NCBI RefSeq assembly: GCF_905163445.1
Contig: NC_053187.1
Coordinates: 11,718,001 to 11,782,000 of the forward strand
Origin: Pararge aegeria
Lineage: Eukaryota; Arthropoda; Insecta; Lepidoptera; Nymphalidae
Direction: 5' to 3'
Length of the DNA stretch: 64,000 nt
Made by a program: the position numbers and the translations under genes. The notes below the pieces were generated by a model, which made no database searches, was not told where the DNA came from, and was given only the letters and a program-made list of their open reading frames with translations. Shown here piece by piece: positions 24,001-35,584 of this stretch (positions within the stretch are counted from its first letter, which is position 1; each line of letters opens with the position of its first letter).

Positions 24001-25373
24001 ACATACAACCACAATAATGCCCAAACACAACCTTCTACACAGATACACACCCACAACCTTAATAATTAACTTAATGCCTTCGTGTGCACTTGTCTTAGGT
24101 GCGTGCCCACCTGCAATACCAGCTGTTAGCTGAGACACTGAAGACAATCATTTATTCAGACTAAAAATAATGGATACAAAATGTAGATGAATGCCCTAAT
24201 TTCTGTGGTGGGAAAGCCAGATTAGTTCAGTCATTATGGCGTGTAGGGGTATCAAACATCCAAACACACACATTTTCACATTTATTGTTTGAAGGAGTTT
24301 CGATTATTCAGAAATCCTTAATCTAAACTAAATTGGCGGGTCAATTAGGAGTGCTATCCGTTTAGAAATGTTTATCGAAAGAAATGGAAATTTATTTTAT
24401 TTTAACTTTTATTGACAACAGAATTTGCACAATCTTTTTCCGAATTAATAAATTTTCAGGCTAACCGAAAAAAATACTCTCTATTCGAGAATTTAAGTTA
24501 TTGAAAAAAAAATTGATATGCCGCATTATAAATCTTTGTAACTTTTTCTCCCACAGTGTTACGTTCACAAAAAACTTTTCATCTCCCGATCTCAGAATAT
24601 CTACCAATGCCAGTGCAAGAAGTCTCCCACGAGTTAACGGCTTCGACCGCTGCCGCAACAACTGTAGTGACGACCAATGTGACGACATCTACTTCCGGCG
24701 CTACGTCCACATTGTCCAGCGCTGCGTCCACGTTAGCGTCCAGTGCGACAACAGTCACCATCTTGAAACCGATGCCGGTCCCTGACCTTAAAACACCGCG
24801 TGAGAATAAGGCCCCTTCATTAGACGTCTATAATACGACTAACAAAACCAATGGTGACAACCGCCCCAGAAAAGAAACTAAAAACTTTCGGTAACTATAC
24901 AAATTTTGTTAATTATAAAAGATTTAGGCAAAAATGATAATTTACCTTTTTAAGTATACGTGGTAACTGGAGGTGCTTTTTGCAGTTGCAAAGTATTTAG
25001 GTATCTTTGAGTCAAAGTTATAAACTATATGGCGCTAGGTGCTAGCTAGCTAGATGTCATCAAAAGATCCTCCATCTTCTGTCTCGATCGCGTCGTCGAT
25101 CTGCTATCGAAGTTTTCACAAATGGGGACCATATTTGACAGTGTAGATACGATATAGTCTGTAGAGTGTAAACTAGACGTGATATAACTCATACGCCATA
25201 GAGAATAAAATTATTGTGTTTATAGGATAGGGTCGGCGCGGCGTGTCACGGACAACGTGCGAAATGGAGAAGTGGAAAGGCATACCCTCCATCTGCCCTA
25301 CCCCGCACACCCCCCACCCCCGCCTCGTCTACTGCCCGGCCGAGGAGACCCTGACTTCGGTACTCCCGTGTGA
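15071..25373 (+). CDS. GOPC: GOPC/PIST/CAL homologue (Golgi-associated PDZ and coiled-coil protein), 5' exons missing
   Basis: This is a Golgi/trans-Golgi adaptor whose PDZ domain binds C-terminal tails of membrane cargo. Twelve coding exons chain in frame: 15071-15125, 15618-15759, 16208-16313, 17153-17317, 18764-18889, 19330-19442, 20839-20937, 21307-21601, 21939-22034, 23625-23838, 24557-24890 and 25226-25373 (stop TGA 25371-25373). Exons 1-4 encode the coiled coil, including ENVALRETVLVLHSELFGAR and KYLDKELAGRIQQLQLLGSD, which are close to vertebrate GOPC. Exons 4-6 encode the PDZ domain: the ligand-binding loop GLGISVTGG is split by the exon 4/5 intron and is followed by REHGVPILISE and YVGDAILAINDLDL. 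Exons 8-11 form a long low-complexity tail with internal repeats and a Thr/Ser-rich stretch. The first visible exon starts in phase 0, so N-terminal coding exons must lie upstream; none was recognised in the window. Family identity is strong; exons 9-12 rest on frame continuity only. Confidence 0.88.
15314..15440. mobile_element. hAT-like MITE with perfect 8-bp target duplication (127 bp)
   Basis: It begins CAGTGGCGTGCAC and ends GTGCACGCCACTG, a perfect 13-bp inverted repeat. It is flanked on both sides by the identical octamer GTAGGGTG (15306-15313 and 15441-15448), as expected for hAT transposition. It lies in the GOPC intron between the first two visible exons and is too short to encode a protein. 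Confidence 0.9.
17720..17990 (+). repeat. LINE-derived interspersed repeat with TAA tail
   Basis: It contains TTCTTCCCGCGGGTGTCGTT, ACCATCTACTGCAATCACC, GTGGTGATTATGGGCAAATC and GTCCAGAAGTGGACTGTATG, then (TAA)n. A shorter, diverged copy is near 60260-60380 (ATCATCTACTGAGATCACCA, GGTTATGGGCAAATCCTAC). It lies in the GOPC intron after exon 4. Confidence 0.6.
18390..18690 (-). mobile_element. tRNA-derived SINE, family B
   Basis: Read on the minus strand it starts GACGGCCGATTGGCGCAGTG, then a B-box-like GTTGGATTCCCACAACTGG, then a body with GAATGTTTTTCAGTGTCTGG, and ends near GGGGCTAGATGGCGGTGTGT followed by (TTTA)-rich DNA. It is in the GOPC intron between exons 4 and 5. Confidence 0.75.
20016..20080 (+). 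pseudogene. Partial duplicate of GOPC PDZ exon 5 (pseudo-exon)
   Basis: About 65 bases inside the intron between GOPC exons 6 and 7 repeat the 3' part of exon 5 (18764-18889). They read AEGAIYVGDAILDIEDLDFTQ in segments, against TGALYVGDAILAINDLDLTQ in the real exon, and end at a donor GTTTAT at 20081. The match carries on into intron sequence after the donor (both copies have ATTCATTTT). No good acceptor precedes the copy, and the 5' two-thirds of the exon is absent. It is therefore best read as a truncated duplication rather than an alternative exon. Confidence 0.8.
21335..21499 (+). repeat. Two-copy 27-28-residue repeat in GOPC exon 8
   Basis: Two tandem units (21335-21415, then from 21416 to about 21499) each start GPYGVRGE and continue with a tyrosine- and glycine-rich segment (AGEYD then NGVYGMRMEG; VGMYD then AEAYGVQNEG). 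The first unit is exactly 27 codons. It looks like an exonic duplication that stayed in frame. It follows the PDZ domain and an acidic linker. Confidence 0.8.
23385..23600 (+). repeat. Interspersed repeat family C
   Basis: AAATGGCGGACCAAGAATAT, CCTAATGGTAAGTGGAAAAC and GAGCAACACTTCATAGGGAA, down to CAACATTGCCCTTCTACCAC. Related pieces are at 48025-48120 (GCAGATGGCCCACCTGAAAA) and 62255-62405 (AAGCAGATAGCCTACTGCAA). The class of element was not determined. It lies directly upstream of GOPC exon 10. Confidence 0.5.
23700..23825 (+). repeat. In-frame 21-bp tandem repeat in GOPC exon 10
   Basis: Six consecutive 21-base units encode six heptads built on the pattern xPNHRPD. The units read TPNHQPD, LPNHRPD, PPNHRPD, LPNHWPE, SLNHRSD and LANHRPE. 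The Asn-His pair is kept in all six while flanking residues drift, so the array is old enough to have diverged but stays in frame. It lies C-terminal to the PDZ domain. Confidence 0.9.
24557..24890 (+). CDS. GOPC: GOPC exon 11, Ser/Thr-rich, with two possible ends
   Basis: The acceptor CCCACAG precedes the exon. It encodes a Thr/Ala/Val/Ser-rich stretch followed by a basic segment ending KETKNFR. The frame runs straight into a stop at 24892-24894, but that stop overlaps a donor-like CG|GTAACT at 24890/24891. Splicing there to the acceptor TATAG before 25226 restores an open frame of about 48 codons. That frame is rich in proline and ends DPDFGTPV, a hydrophobic C terminus resembling a PDZ ligand. 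I prefer the spliced form, but either end could be used, and the two forms could be alternative products. No homologue of this tail was recognised. Confidence 0.55.
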
Positions 25374-25689
25374 ATCAACCGTCAGCGCGAAGCAGGTTGC
25401 AACCCAATCCTTAAGGCGATACAATTGCAACCCAACCGCTTTGCTTTCAATTTAGAGAAACCTTCGCAGGTTTGTTCGAGTTCTGTAACTGGCTGGATTT
25501 AGTGCGCAAGCCACGAGTAGCTACGCAGACACAGTTTTTACATGACAAGCAGTGATAAACCGTTATGTATTCATATCTTGCGACACGCCACCGAAGTAGA
25601 TTTACTTCAACTTTCAGTTAAATGCATAAATATAAGTCTAGATAACCATGATCCTTGTTCTGTAAACAGCATTTTGAAAAAAGGAAGAT

Positions 25690-26160
25690 AATAGCTACTA
25701 AGACATATGCTAAGCTGCCATCCCATTGAACATAAGACAGTCGAAGTCATTGGGCATATTTAAAAATGCTGTTAAGGCTCATATCTCGCTCAGTAAAGAC
25801 GACTATTATTATTTATTTATCTACTCAAAGTCATATTTAAGTATTTATGGTTTATTAAGTTATGTATTAGTATATTTATTTTTTATATTTATCAATAGTA
25901 TTTTTTTTATTTGTGTAGACTGGTCTATGTATTAGTATGTAGATATTCGTATGTATGTACTAAATAGTGTACCCCACCTATTAGTTTTCTTTTTAGTTTT
26001 CCTAACCCTAAGTTTGCCTGGCAGAGATCGCTACTTAGCGATAAGGCCGCTTTTTGTATCCTGCTTCATTCTTCATGTGTTTGTTCTTTTTTTTTGTCTC
26101 GTTTTTCTGAGTGGTGTACAAATAAAGAGTATAAATAAATAAATAAATAAAAATAAATAA
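25690..26160 (+). mobile_element. LINE (jockey/CR1-like) 3' end with AAAT tail
   Basis: A short frame reads NIRQSKSLGIFKNAVKAHI, typical of the C terminus of jockey/CR1-type RT proteins. It is followed by a 3' UTR including AGATCGCTACTTAGCGATAA and ending in (AAAT)n around 26130-26160. A related 3' UTR piece in the opposite orientation lies near 18130-18240 in a GOPC intron. Only the 3' end was inserted or kept. Confidence 0.65.
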
Positions 26161-26609
26161 GCTAGATATCCACAATTATCTGCGTGAAAGCTGAATTAAG
26201 AATTAATTAGCCAAGTTAGTTTCTGCGAACTGTAAGATCGCAGCAAAACGGCGATTATTTATCGTCAACTTTTGATTCTGGCTGCGTAGTAAGCAAGTAG
26301 CTTGAGAACACTTATTAAAATGGCTGACATCAGTGTTGCACTAAATCCAGTGTCATACTTTACCCTCCAGCGTGCGTCGACACAATAAGCCTTCATGAGT
26401 TTGAAAATTACTCGTAAAGTGATATGCAATTTATAGGCTATAGTTTCGTTAGTTAATCACAAGTTACGAAAATAAATATCATAGTTTTGTGTTGTTTTCA
26501 AATTGAGGTTGTATGTTAACGGAATGCTTCCTTAGTACTTACACAATGTAGATAAAGACAGTTCAGCAAAAGAAAAAAATAAAGTTAATGAGACTTTCCA
26601 GATTTCTAT

Positions 26610-26861
26610 TAGCGATGTCCGATTGTTCACGATTTATATATCGTTACATTAGGTATCGATACACAATTAAATAGTTCTATTGAAAATTTTAATAGAATTT
26701 CGTAACATCACACCAAAAGCAAACCCTATGCTATTTTTCTATTTGTCTATTTTTAATAGAAAACTGAAAAATAAAATAATTTGATTAATAAATTGTATCG
26801 ATACAAAATATCGGTATATCGCAAGGTACTCAACAATCTCGATACCTATTGCGCATCGCTA
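26610..26861. mobile_element. Probable hAT-like MITE (TAGCGATG ends)
   Basis: The left end TAGCGATGTCCGATTG and the right end, reverse-complemented TAGCGATGCGCAATAG, share the first eight bases. The inside is AT-rich with mirrored GTATCGATACA motifs. The size, about 252 bp, and lack of a coding frame fit a MITE. The flanking octamers do not match well, so the boundary is uncertain by a few bases. Confidence 0.5.
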
Positions 26862-29800
26862 ATTATATATGATTATAACTTTAAAAGATTTGATTATCAG
26901 TGATTTTAATGTTCCTTTGTGTGATTTTTATATATTATTTAGCTAATTGTCGTAGATTTAGGAAAGTGTACAGTAATGGTTAGCGTAAATGGTGACGGGT
27001 CGCAGCGCAATGTATTACATCGTTTAATTAATTTATTATCATTTTTGCGGTATACGTTGGTCCATATACAATTTTGTAAAGTTACAGGGTAGGTGATGCA
27101 CTATCATAGGACTTGATAGAGCAAAACATTTACTATAAACTAAGGAAGTTAATATTACTCATACATTTGCGAGACAAATTCAACCTTAACTTTATCACCA
27201 TTTAATAAAATTTTAAGACAGCCGCCTCTTTATGAGTAAAAAGCGAAGTGTTCTGCTAAAGCAATAGAATACAATAGACTAGAGGCATTAGAAGTTATTT
27301 TGTGATGCAATTTTCTGCGACGCACAGCACCATGTGCACTAACCATGAGGCTATCATATCTTTTAGTAAAGCTCAAAGAAGCAAAACGTGTTATCTCTAA
27401 AACATCTAGATAAAATATGTTATGAGTTATGACAATCATAAATCGCCCATGACACGTTGCGGCAAATACAGCATGACCACATATCGAAATTCCTATTGTG
27501 ACTACCCAACCATATTATGCAATCATATTACAACGTTTTGATTCTTTTTATTTTTAAAAAATTTTACAAAAATGGTCTAATTAACTAGGGTTAGATTATA
27601 TTCCTCTTTTTATAGTTAAAACATCCCCCAGTTCTTCATAACCCCTACGCGTTATGGTCGTTTCGCATGATAGTCTCAGTACGAATTTGCCACAATGCGA
27701 CATTGGCGATTTTATAACTTTCATAACATTCTGCGATGTTGATATTTTTCAATGACCATAACGTGATGTGAGCTGTTTTTTCACTCAATGTGCGTTTCCT
27801 TTCCGTGAGTCGTGAGAGTTCATATAATACCCACTAGTCGTTCTAGTATAAACGAGACGAAGGGACGTTACCGCACATTAGTGGAATTATTTATTGCAAA
27901 GACTGTATTTTTAAACTAGACCTATCTGTCAATTTCCGAGTAGATATGGTAATTTAATACACACCATTAGATCTGATAAAAGCAAATGGTAAAAATATAT
28001 TCAACGTAATGTTGTACCGTCTAACGCCCGCAATTAATATGCAATCCAAAACAAAATCTTCAGATCACAGATTGACTTCAGTAGTGCTATAATTCCTACT
28101 CGTCCCTTACGATAAGGAGGGCTCTTACTTCATTATTTGATCTCAAGATTTTGCATTAGATTAAATGTTGACTTTGGAGGTAAGATAATAATGTTCTGTG
28201 ATGAATAACATTTTCGTATCGAACTGGTGCCTACATCTATTTAATATAGCGTCATTAATACGACATGTTCGTTGGTTTGTCCGTCTTTCACCAAATTGAG
28301 ACCAATGTAATTTTTTTCGGCGTAGAGAATAATCTATATTGTCTCGAGAAAACCGAGGAGTTACAATGTTTTATCTCTCTGCAAATAATTACGTCGCGTC
28401 GGTTACTCGTGAAAGTTGGACAGAATAAAGAACACTCGCATTTTTAATATTAATATGAAGTACGAATTCACAGCCCAACGCTGCCTTTGTCTATAAATAT
28501 AGTAAGTAGTTCGCTAGGACTTTTGTTTTAGACATCAGCTAGAGTGTTTGTTTAATTACTAACGTATACTAAATTTGTTCGTAGGAAACTTATAATACTA
28601 CTTTACTACTACATACTACAAATAATAAAAGGGGTTTTACATTAGTAGTAAACTATATGTCTTTGTAAATTAAAAGTCCACGTCTTGTTAACCGACTGGA
28701 TGGAACTGCTAAAATGGCTTATGCTTTTACTTCTTACTGTGATTTTTAGTATAGTTTTCAATATAATGGGTGTCACGTAAAAATAGCAGTAACTGTCGGT
28801 CTATGCAGTGGATAATTTATGTACGAGTAAGTATAATATAGAATTAACCTGTATCTATTTTAAATAGATATTTTAGGTACCTAATATAAGGATTGATTTT
28901 AGGAGTTCTTATTGAGTGTAATAAACATAAAACTTTTGTATGAATGGCTTTTGCACGCGACTCCGTCCTTGAGTTTTGTTTTACCGGAATAAAAGTAGGC
29001 TTTTTCAACTCTCCGGCTTTTTAATGATCAAATCAATGAAAAGATCAGGCCAATTTGTTGTTCCATGAAAGAAAGAAAAACCATAAAAATTATTTTTCAT
29101 TTGTAATATTAGTAATAGGTACCTATATAAAGCAATAGGCAAAACAGACTTATTCTTATGTAGTTGTTAAAGGACAGGTACAGTAAGCGCGCATTTTACG
29201 TGACACGTTTAATTAACCCATTTCATTATGTAATTGTCATATTAAAACCTTACAAGACGTATGGATTACGTTTTCCGCTTTGTAGCAATTTCAGAATGTA
29301 CGTACTACATAGTATTGGAATACTATTTAAATTTATTTACTTTAATTCTATTTTATTTATTTGTAAATATATTTGATATCTATGTATGAGTTATATATAA
29401 TAATGTGTACTTTATGTATTTTGAATATAACGGTATCAGTATAATTTTAGCAAAATGAAATCGACAACAACAATAAAGTTGGCAAAACATCATGAAGGTA
29501 TGGTCGCAAAGGAGGATTCACTTTCAAAGAAAGGCAAAATCGTGGCCTTATTTAATTTTCTAATTTCTATAATTGAAATGATTCGAAATTATTATAATAG
29601 ATAGGTCACTAATTTTCTTTTAACGATTTTCTTTTATCCTTGTAACAGTCTCGTGAAAAAAATGATAGTTCAGTTTAAGCCGGCAATTCTATGGCAAATC
29701 ATGGTTTATCTCCAGACTCGATCGTTTCGGTGTCGTGTGGACAAAGCGTCATTCGAATTTTTCTGTGCCCACGCATCGTAAACAATGACACGTTGACGAC

Positions 29801-32602
29801 AAAATCTTTCAAGGTCGCTTCAGCAGGTTACTTCATAATTTTAACTATGCTGGTTTATTTATGTCAACCTACGATGCTTTTCTCGTAAATGTACCTTTAT
29901 ATATTATTTTTACATTGTAACTATGCGTGTCAGTATTAGATACTTAGAAACTTTTTTATAATAAATACTTTGATTAACCAGATAGTTAAATGAATTTTGA
30001 AATAAATAATAGCGGTTGTGAAGCAAGACAGTTTTGTAAAAAATCTTGCATTTGAACGAATTGGCTCCTTGGTTGGTGTAGTTTGTTGTGATCTTTATTC
30101 TGAGCTTAATTAATTTAATAGCCCACTGCTGGGCATATATTCCTTTAATAGGGGCAGACCCATTATGCTGCACAAATTTCATGTGGCGGGCAAATATTTT
30201 ATGAAATTTTAAGAAACGTGTACCTTCTTACAATCACTTACCTACGGACATAGACGCATACAAATTTTAAAACAAACTTCCAAAAATACTTTCGTTTATT
30301 TTGTTATAATATGATTAGTATATTTAAATATGTACATTATGTAGATATTACACATGTTTTGCAATAAACATTACGTACATACGTAGGTACTCTATCTAAC
30401 AGCTGTTTGGATATCTGCCAGTTACGTTACGAGGATAGCCTTTCCTTTGTAAAATACCACTAATGAAACTTTTAAGGTGCTCCGAGACCACCTACCGTCT
30501 TGACAACGAGCTCGTATGTTTATAGTGCCCAAGCAAATGCACACGTCAAGATACTCGACGACTATAACAAGGCAGGAAAACCATTTGTCGGTGCAGATCG
30601 ATCGGCGTTTCTGCAAAAACATTACGTGCGGTGAAGAAGATAAAACTTACATCAAGCTATATATATCTACGATATGCTTGGCGAGAGCATCCAGCTAATA
30701 TCACTAATTATAAATAGATATATGAATAGAAATAAGGGGAATAATTGTGAATGATTGACTTAGGTAAACGTCTGCGTAAAATAGATCACATTGTTTCACG
30801 ACATTTGAAAGTCTCGGTGCCCCTTAAAAACTCTGAACTATAAATAAGGTATTATGAATTTTATTTGTCTGTCTATACCTCTTGTATATTTATTGTATTG
30901 TATTACGGTACATAAGGCGCGATCTGTGCGCGACTATTGATACATGACCAAATGTGTGTGGTTCTTAAGTATTTATTAGAAAAAGAAATCTGTTACCATA
31001 TAGTTACTTACTTAGAGTTATAGAGTTACGAACTCCGTACGCTTATTGTGTTCTGACACAGTTATGGTGTTAACACACATCCAACACACCATCCGACGCA
31101 ACAGGACGGCACAATCTTGTTTGTTATTTTATAGTTGAACAAAGCCTTTCTTATTGCTAAAGCTATGTCTCTCAACATTGTTCTTGGTGAAACGAATTTG
31201 CTGTATCAGAACGCGGCATAGTGCTGTCATTATCTAAAAACTACCTAGTCCTACCGTACCGACCGCGGATTTCAGTTTTACCTTACCTATTAGTAGTTTC
31301 GTTTTGTTGGACATGTAACCAACTTTGGAGGTCTAAAAAAAAATTTGGCATTCGTCATTCACGGCTTCACTTTACTCACTTACTTAAAACGAATAGAATA
31401 TTGGTATATAGGTACAAATAAAAACAATCAAGATTAAGTTGCCGATAACTAAGCTTCCACTGATCAAAATTAAATTAAGTATTTTATTTTAATTTCAAAA
31501 TATATTGAATGTACAGAAATTGTCAACTGGATGGGTTGGGTCGGGTGGCGTTGGTGTCGCGTCTTATAAAGTCACATAAGGTGTAAGAGTGTTTCATAGC
31601 GTGCAAATAATTAGATTTTATTTCTCTCTAATTAGTGGAGGCGCGACGCGGCGTTCTCGTGGCGTAGAGCGTTTACCAATGTATTACAAATAAATAACAA
31701 CATTCCACTTGTGCTATATTATATAACATCGCTTTATTGTAGACATAAGTTGCGGCTTCTGTGCGATATTTATATTTACAAGACAATACGCATTTGTTTA
31801 ATATTATTAGCAAATGGAATAAATTTGTATAAATAATATATTTTGTTTCCTTTATGCTTATTATTAATTTGACCTTAACAATCAATACCTTTTTAAAAGT
31901 TTCTAGAAATCTTTTAAATCGGACAAACAATCAAACTAAATTAAAAACAAAACAAAAGCAGATAAAGTTTATTTAAAATAACCTAAATTTCTTATTATCA
32001 TTCCGACCGATATGCGTCCACAACAGAAACTGGAATACAGGTAGGTACCCATGTCTTTTGTAAGGACCTCCACAGTCCACACTCGGTCGTTGGCTGCAAA
32101 TGCGTCTGCTGTAGCGGGCTAAATTGCGTCCCGCTTGCTAGCAATCACGAGACCCGAGACGTCCTGTCATCTAAAATAATTAACTTATTTTCGATTACAG
32201 GACGTCTGGAAGTGATAACGACTCCAAATATTACATAAAGTTATGTTAACTTCGTATTACAACTCCTCATTACTAATACGCCCGGTTATTAGATGTATTT
32301 TTATGGCTCTGGATTAAGGGCTTATAAATTAACAAATTAAATCTATGTTCTAAAACATACAGTTAAAATCCAAAGGGAATATTGTTGGTGCCAAAGAGTA
32401 ACAATATAATAATCTTTATTTTGAAGTCTATGGTAAAACTGACTGTTACTGCCAAGAATTGACTCTACTCTTGGTGGCAAGTGTCAGTTTGACAGAATTA
32501 ATTATTATTATTCTGATTGTCTAATGGCCAAGCCTATCTTTTTACGTTGAGATTTTGTTCTAATTTATTTTATTTTTGTAAAACTACATAAACTTTACAG
32601 AA

Positions 32603-33997
32603 ATGGTGGTTAAAGTATATATTAGTGGTATCTCAGGAAACAAAGAGGCAAGTTTAATATTAGAAAATTCCTGGCTCGACCGGGGTGCTTTTCTAGACTT
32701 TTTTCATAGCTGAATCATAGTTTTGTTTGTTTTCATCTTATTTGGTGATTTTTAGGTAAAAAAGAGACAACAGCGAGTTTTGATGATCTTAGATTCAAAA
32801 ACAATCAAATATGAAATAATCGACATAACGGAACCTGGCCGAGAAGCTGATAAAGACTTCATGCAAAATAATTCCAAGTCAAATGGTGCTACCGTCAGTG
32901 ATCCTAACCCACGTTCAGCACTGCCGCCCCAGATTTTCAATGATGAAGAATATTGTGGGGTAAGTTGTACTAGAAACAATATTCAATACTGATAGATTAG
33001 GTACCTACTTATGTTTTCAAGAATTATTTAGTAAATTGTTATAAAATCATTAACAGGTATTAAATTTTTCTAGGATTATGATCTGTTTGACTTAGCAAAT
33101 GAAGAAGACACTTTGGAACTATTTTTGAAAGTAGAAGTCCCTCCTGAAGAACTCCCTACTGCTACCAAGGTGGGTTCAAAATAGTTTTGAAGTATTCAAT
33201 CTGCTGTACACTAATCTAGAAACTGTTTGGATAAAAGAAGTGCCTTTTATTAGATTATATCTGATCTCAATTTAGATTGTAGTAGTAGATTAGTAATTTG
33301 TTATGAATGCATTGGCACCATTGACTCTTCCGTTAAAATATTAAGTTATACCATTGCACACATTTATGAACTGCTTGAAAATTAGTCATCTGCTTTTAAT
33401 GAGAATGTATGAAAGTCTTGCACAGACATCATGACAATATCTATAACTCTATTTACATTTTCTTAAGAGACAAGGTGTAGCTATGGTAGTTTTTGTGTGT
33501 ATTAGCAATACACTGAGATAATATTTTGTTTAGTACACTTTATTTTTAGGTAAGTATCATATAATTGCTTATTCTTCTAGAGCGTTGCTGTTAACGGTGA
33601 GGTAATAGTAAATGAGAGCATAGAATCCACTAATGATGTAGAGGGCACTGAAGACTCCACAGAGAAGTCAACTGAAATTCTCACTGATAATGGCAGTGCT
33701 GAGGCAGCAGCAGAAAATGAGGGTTCACCAGAGAAGGAATCATCGCCTGTTAGACAAAAATCTGCAGAAAAAGAGCAACCAACAGATAACATTGAAAAGC
33801 TTACAGAAGACTCTGAAATTGAATCTAAACAAAAGTCAAAAGAGAGCACTCCTGCTGAGGTAGAGCAGGCCAATGAAAATGGAGCAGTCAGTTCTCGTGA
33901 ACAATCTGAAGAAAAACAAGAAACAGTAAATGAGCAACAGAAGGAAAACCTAACAGAGGCTTTTATTCAGAATGAGCAAGCAGCTGCTTCTGATTAG
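32603..33997 (+). CDS. Sh3beta: SH3BGR/SH3BGRL-like protein (Drosophila Sh3beta homologue), complete
   Basis: This is a small cytosolic protein with a glutaredoxin/thioredoxin-like fold that lacks a redox cysteine pair; its molecular role is poorly defined. Four exons join in phase 0: 32603-32647, 32756-32959, 33074-33169 and 33581-33997 (253 residues, stop TAG 33995-33997). Exons 1-3 give the domain: MVVKVYISGISGNKE, KKRQQRVLMILDSK, then the SH3-binding-type motif RSALPPQIFNDEEYCG followed by DYDLFDLANEEDTLE. Exon 4 encodes about 138 residues rich in Glu, Ser, Lys and Gln with no recognised domain, matching the glutamic-acid-rich tail of the family but longer than in short SH3BGRL proteins. 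The first intron begins with GC rather than GT (GAG|GCAAGT). The start is the first ATG of the conserved N terminus; a possible acceptor (TTTACAG) just before it hints at an upstream 5' UTR exon. Confidence 0.93.
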
Positions 33998-34773
33998 TAT
34001 TGAGAGCAATTTATGCTGTCAGCTCAAACTTACTCTAGCACTAAGCAAACACTTTTCATCACCATTGTGTTATTTATAAAGCATCATTCATATTTTTGGC
34101 ATAAAATTAAGTCATTGTATATAAGGCAAATAATTATTTGTTGAATTATGATGTTACATGTCAATGTAGTTACATGTTGCTATGAAGTGGCCTACTCTTT
34201 TATTAATTATTATTGGAGATTAATCAAATTTTTATCTCTAATGTAAATGTTAGAGTCTATTAACAATTTTATCCTATGTAAGGCATGTATTTGGTATTAC
34301 TTTAAAGTATTTTAATAATATATACAATTAAAACATCATCAAGTAAAATAAGTAAAAATCAGATTTTATTGTGTTTTGGCTCTTTTAATGCTCATTTGTT
34401 TATAAACTCTATGTAATAGCATGACATTAATATTAAGATAATATTAGGCCTTATTTGGTCTAAGGTGCTGACTGCAAGATATAATGATTTGCATATTTTA
34501 TAAATGAGCGTTATTCAAAATTATTATTACTAATATTTTTAGTTTTAAATGAATTCTATTTATCATCATTTATATTATTTTATTTTAAAGACAATTTTAC
34601 TAATAATTTTTCATGTCAATTATTTAAATGCTACACAATTAATAGCTTTGAAATATTATATTAAACAATGTAAATATAATTTTTGTGTTTTATATTAGTC
34701 TCTTTTAAATAATAATCGGCTTAAAAACAATTAATACTAAACCTTCTACAATATATTATGTTTGTATGAATGC

Positions 34774-34779
34774 AATAAA
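34774..34779 (+). promoter_or_regulatory. Candidate poly(A) signal AATAAA for the SH3BGR-like gene
   Basis: AATAAA lies about 780 bases after the stop codon in very AT-rich DNA. It is directly followed, at 34791, by a foldback element. It is placed by motif only; earlier, weaker signals are possible. Confidence 0.35.
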
Positions 34780-34790
34780 TAACTTTTAAG

Positions 34791-35437
34791 CAGGGCTCGG
34801 AAACCGTAAAAATTTAAAACCGGTTTATTGGACTCATTTCGGTTTCGTTTTTTAACCGGTTAAACTTAAAAACCGGTTATTATTTCATTTCTCCCAATCG
34901 ATTCATATTAACCGGTTTTTCAAACTTTAATTTCCGTTCTTTTTGTGATTTGCTGCGCGCGCTGCTTTGAGTACGAGTAATCTCTAAAGCAACAAGATGT
35001 TTAAATGGTAATAACTTATTACTTGCACAACTTTTGTTTTTTTTAGTTGCTTGCTTTTTCTTTGAAATTAGCCAAAAGCGTGGTCATGTTATGGGTAATT
35101 TTTATTAAGCTTTTTCGATTTAAACATCTTGTTTTATAAGAATCGACACAAATATATTTAAAAAGATGCACAATTTATTCCATTTATGTCCTTTGTAGCG
35201 AAGTACCCACTCACGCGCCACGAACTAGGCTAAGCATTTGTCAAAGGGGCTAGCGTGCCCTGCATAAACCGGTTAGATTAGGTTTAATAATCGTTATGAA
35301 ATTGTTTCGTCAATTAGAACGGTAGTCGGTAACCTATAGCATTTCGGTTCGTTCAATCATTTAACCGGCTAAACACGGAACATTAAAATATACCGGTTAT
35401 TAACCAAAAGTAAATTGAAACTGGTTCCGAGCTCTAG
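34791..35437. mobile_element. Foldback/MITE-like element with many ACCGGTT motifs
   Basis: The ends are inverted: the left starts CAGGGCTCGGAAACCG and the right, reverse-complemented, starts CTAGAGCTCGGAACCAG. The inside holds at least seven copies of ACCGGTT or its complement AACCGGT, grouped toward both ends, around an AT-rich core without a coding frame. The CAGGG-type terminus suggests a non-autonomous hAT-like element, but I found no clear 8-bp target duplication. It lies immediately downstream of the SH3BGR-like gene. Confidence 0.55.
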
Positions 35438-35584
35438 TTCAAAGTACACTTTTCTAATAATGTATCTCTCACAGAATACAGAACAACTGTAACTCAGGTA
35501 TGGCTCAAAGCTGTTGAGAAGTTATATTTTTTGGAAGATTCGTATGAAATCCTCATTCAATTTACTTTACATTTACAATAAGAT

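Larger units (their letters stand above)
25374..32602. other. Gene-free interval between GOPC and the SH3BGR-like gene
   Basis: Mostly AT-rich DNA, with the LINE 3' end at 25690-26160, the MITE at 26610-26861 and a short repeat remnant near 30120 (GCCCACTGCTGGGCATAT). An 11-bp inverted repeat (AGACGTCCTGT, 32157-32167 and 32197-32207) and an imperfect 22-bp one (32435-32490) lie close to the SH3BGR-like start. No coding exons were recognised. Confidence 0.45.

Noticed and set aside
33577..33873. 98-codon minus-strand frame
   Set aside because: Mirror of the Glu/Ser-rich exon 4 of the SH3BGR-like gene.
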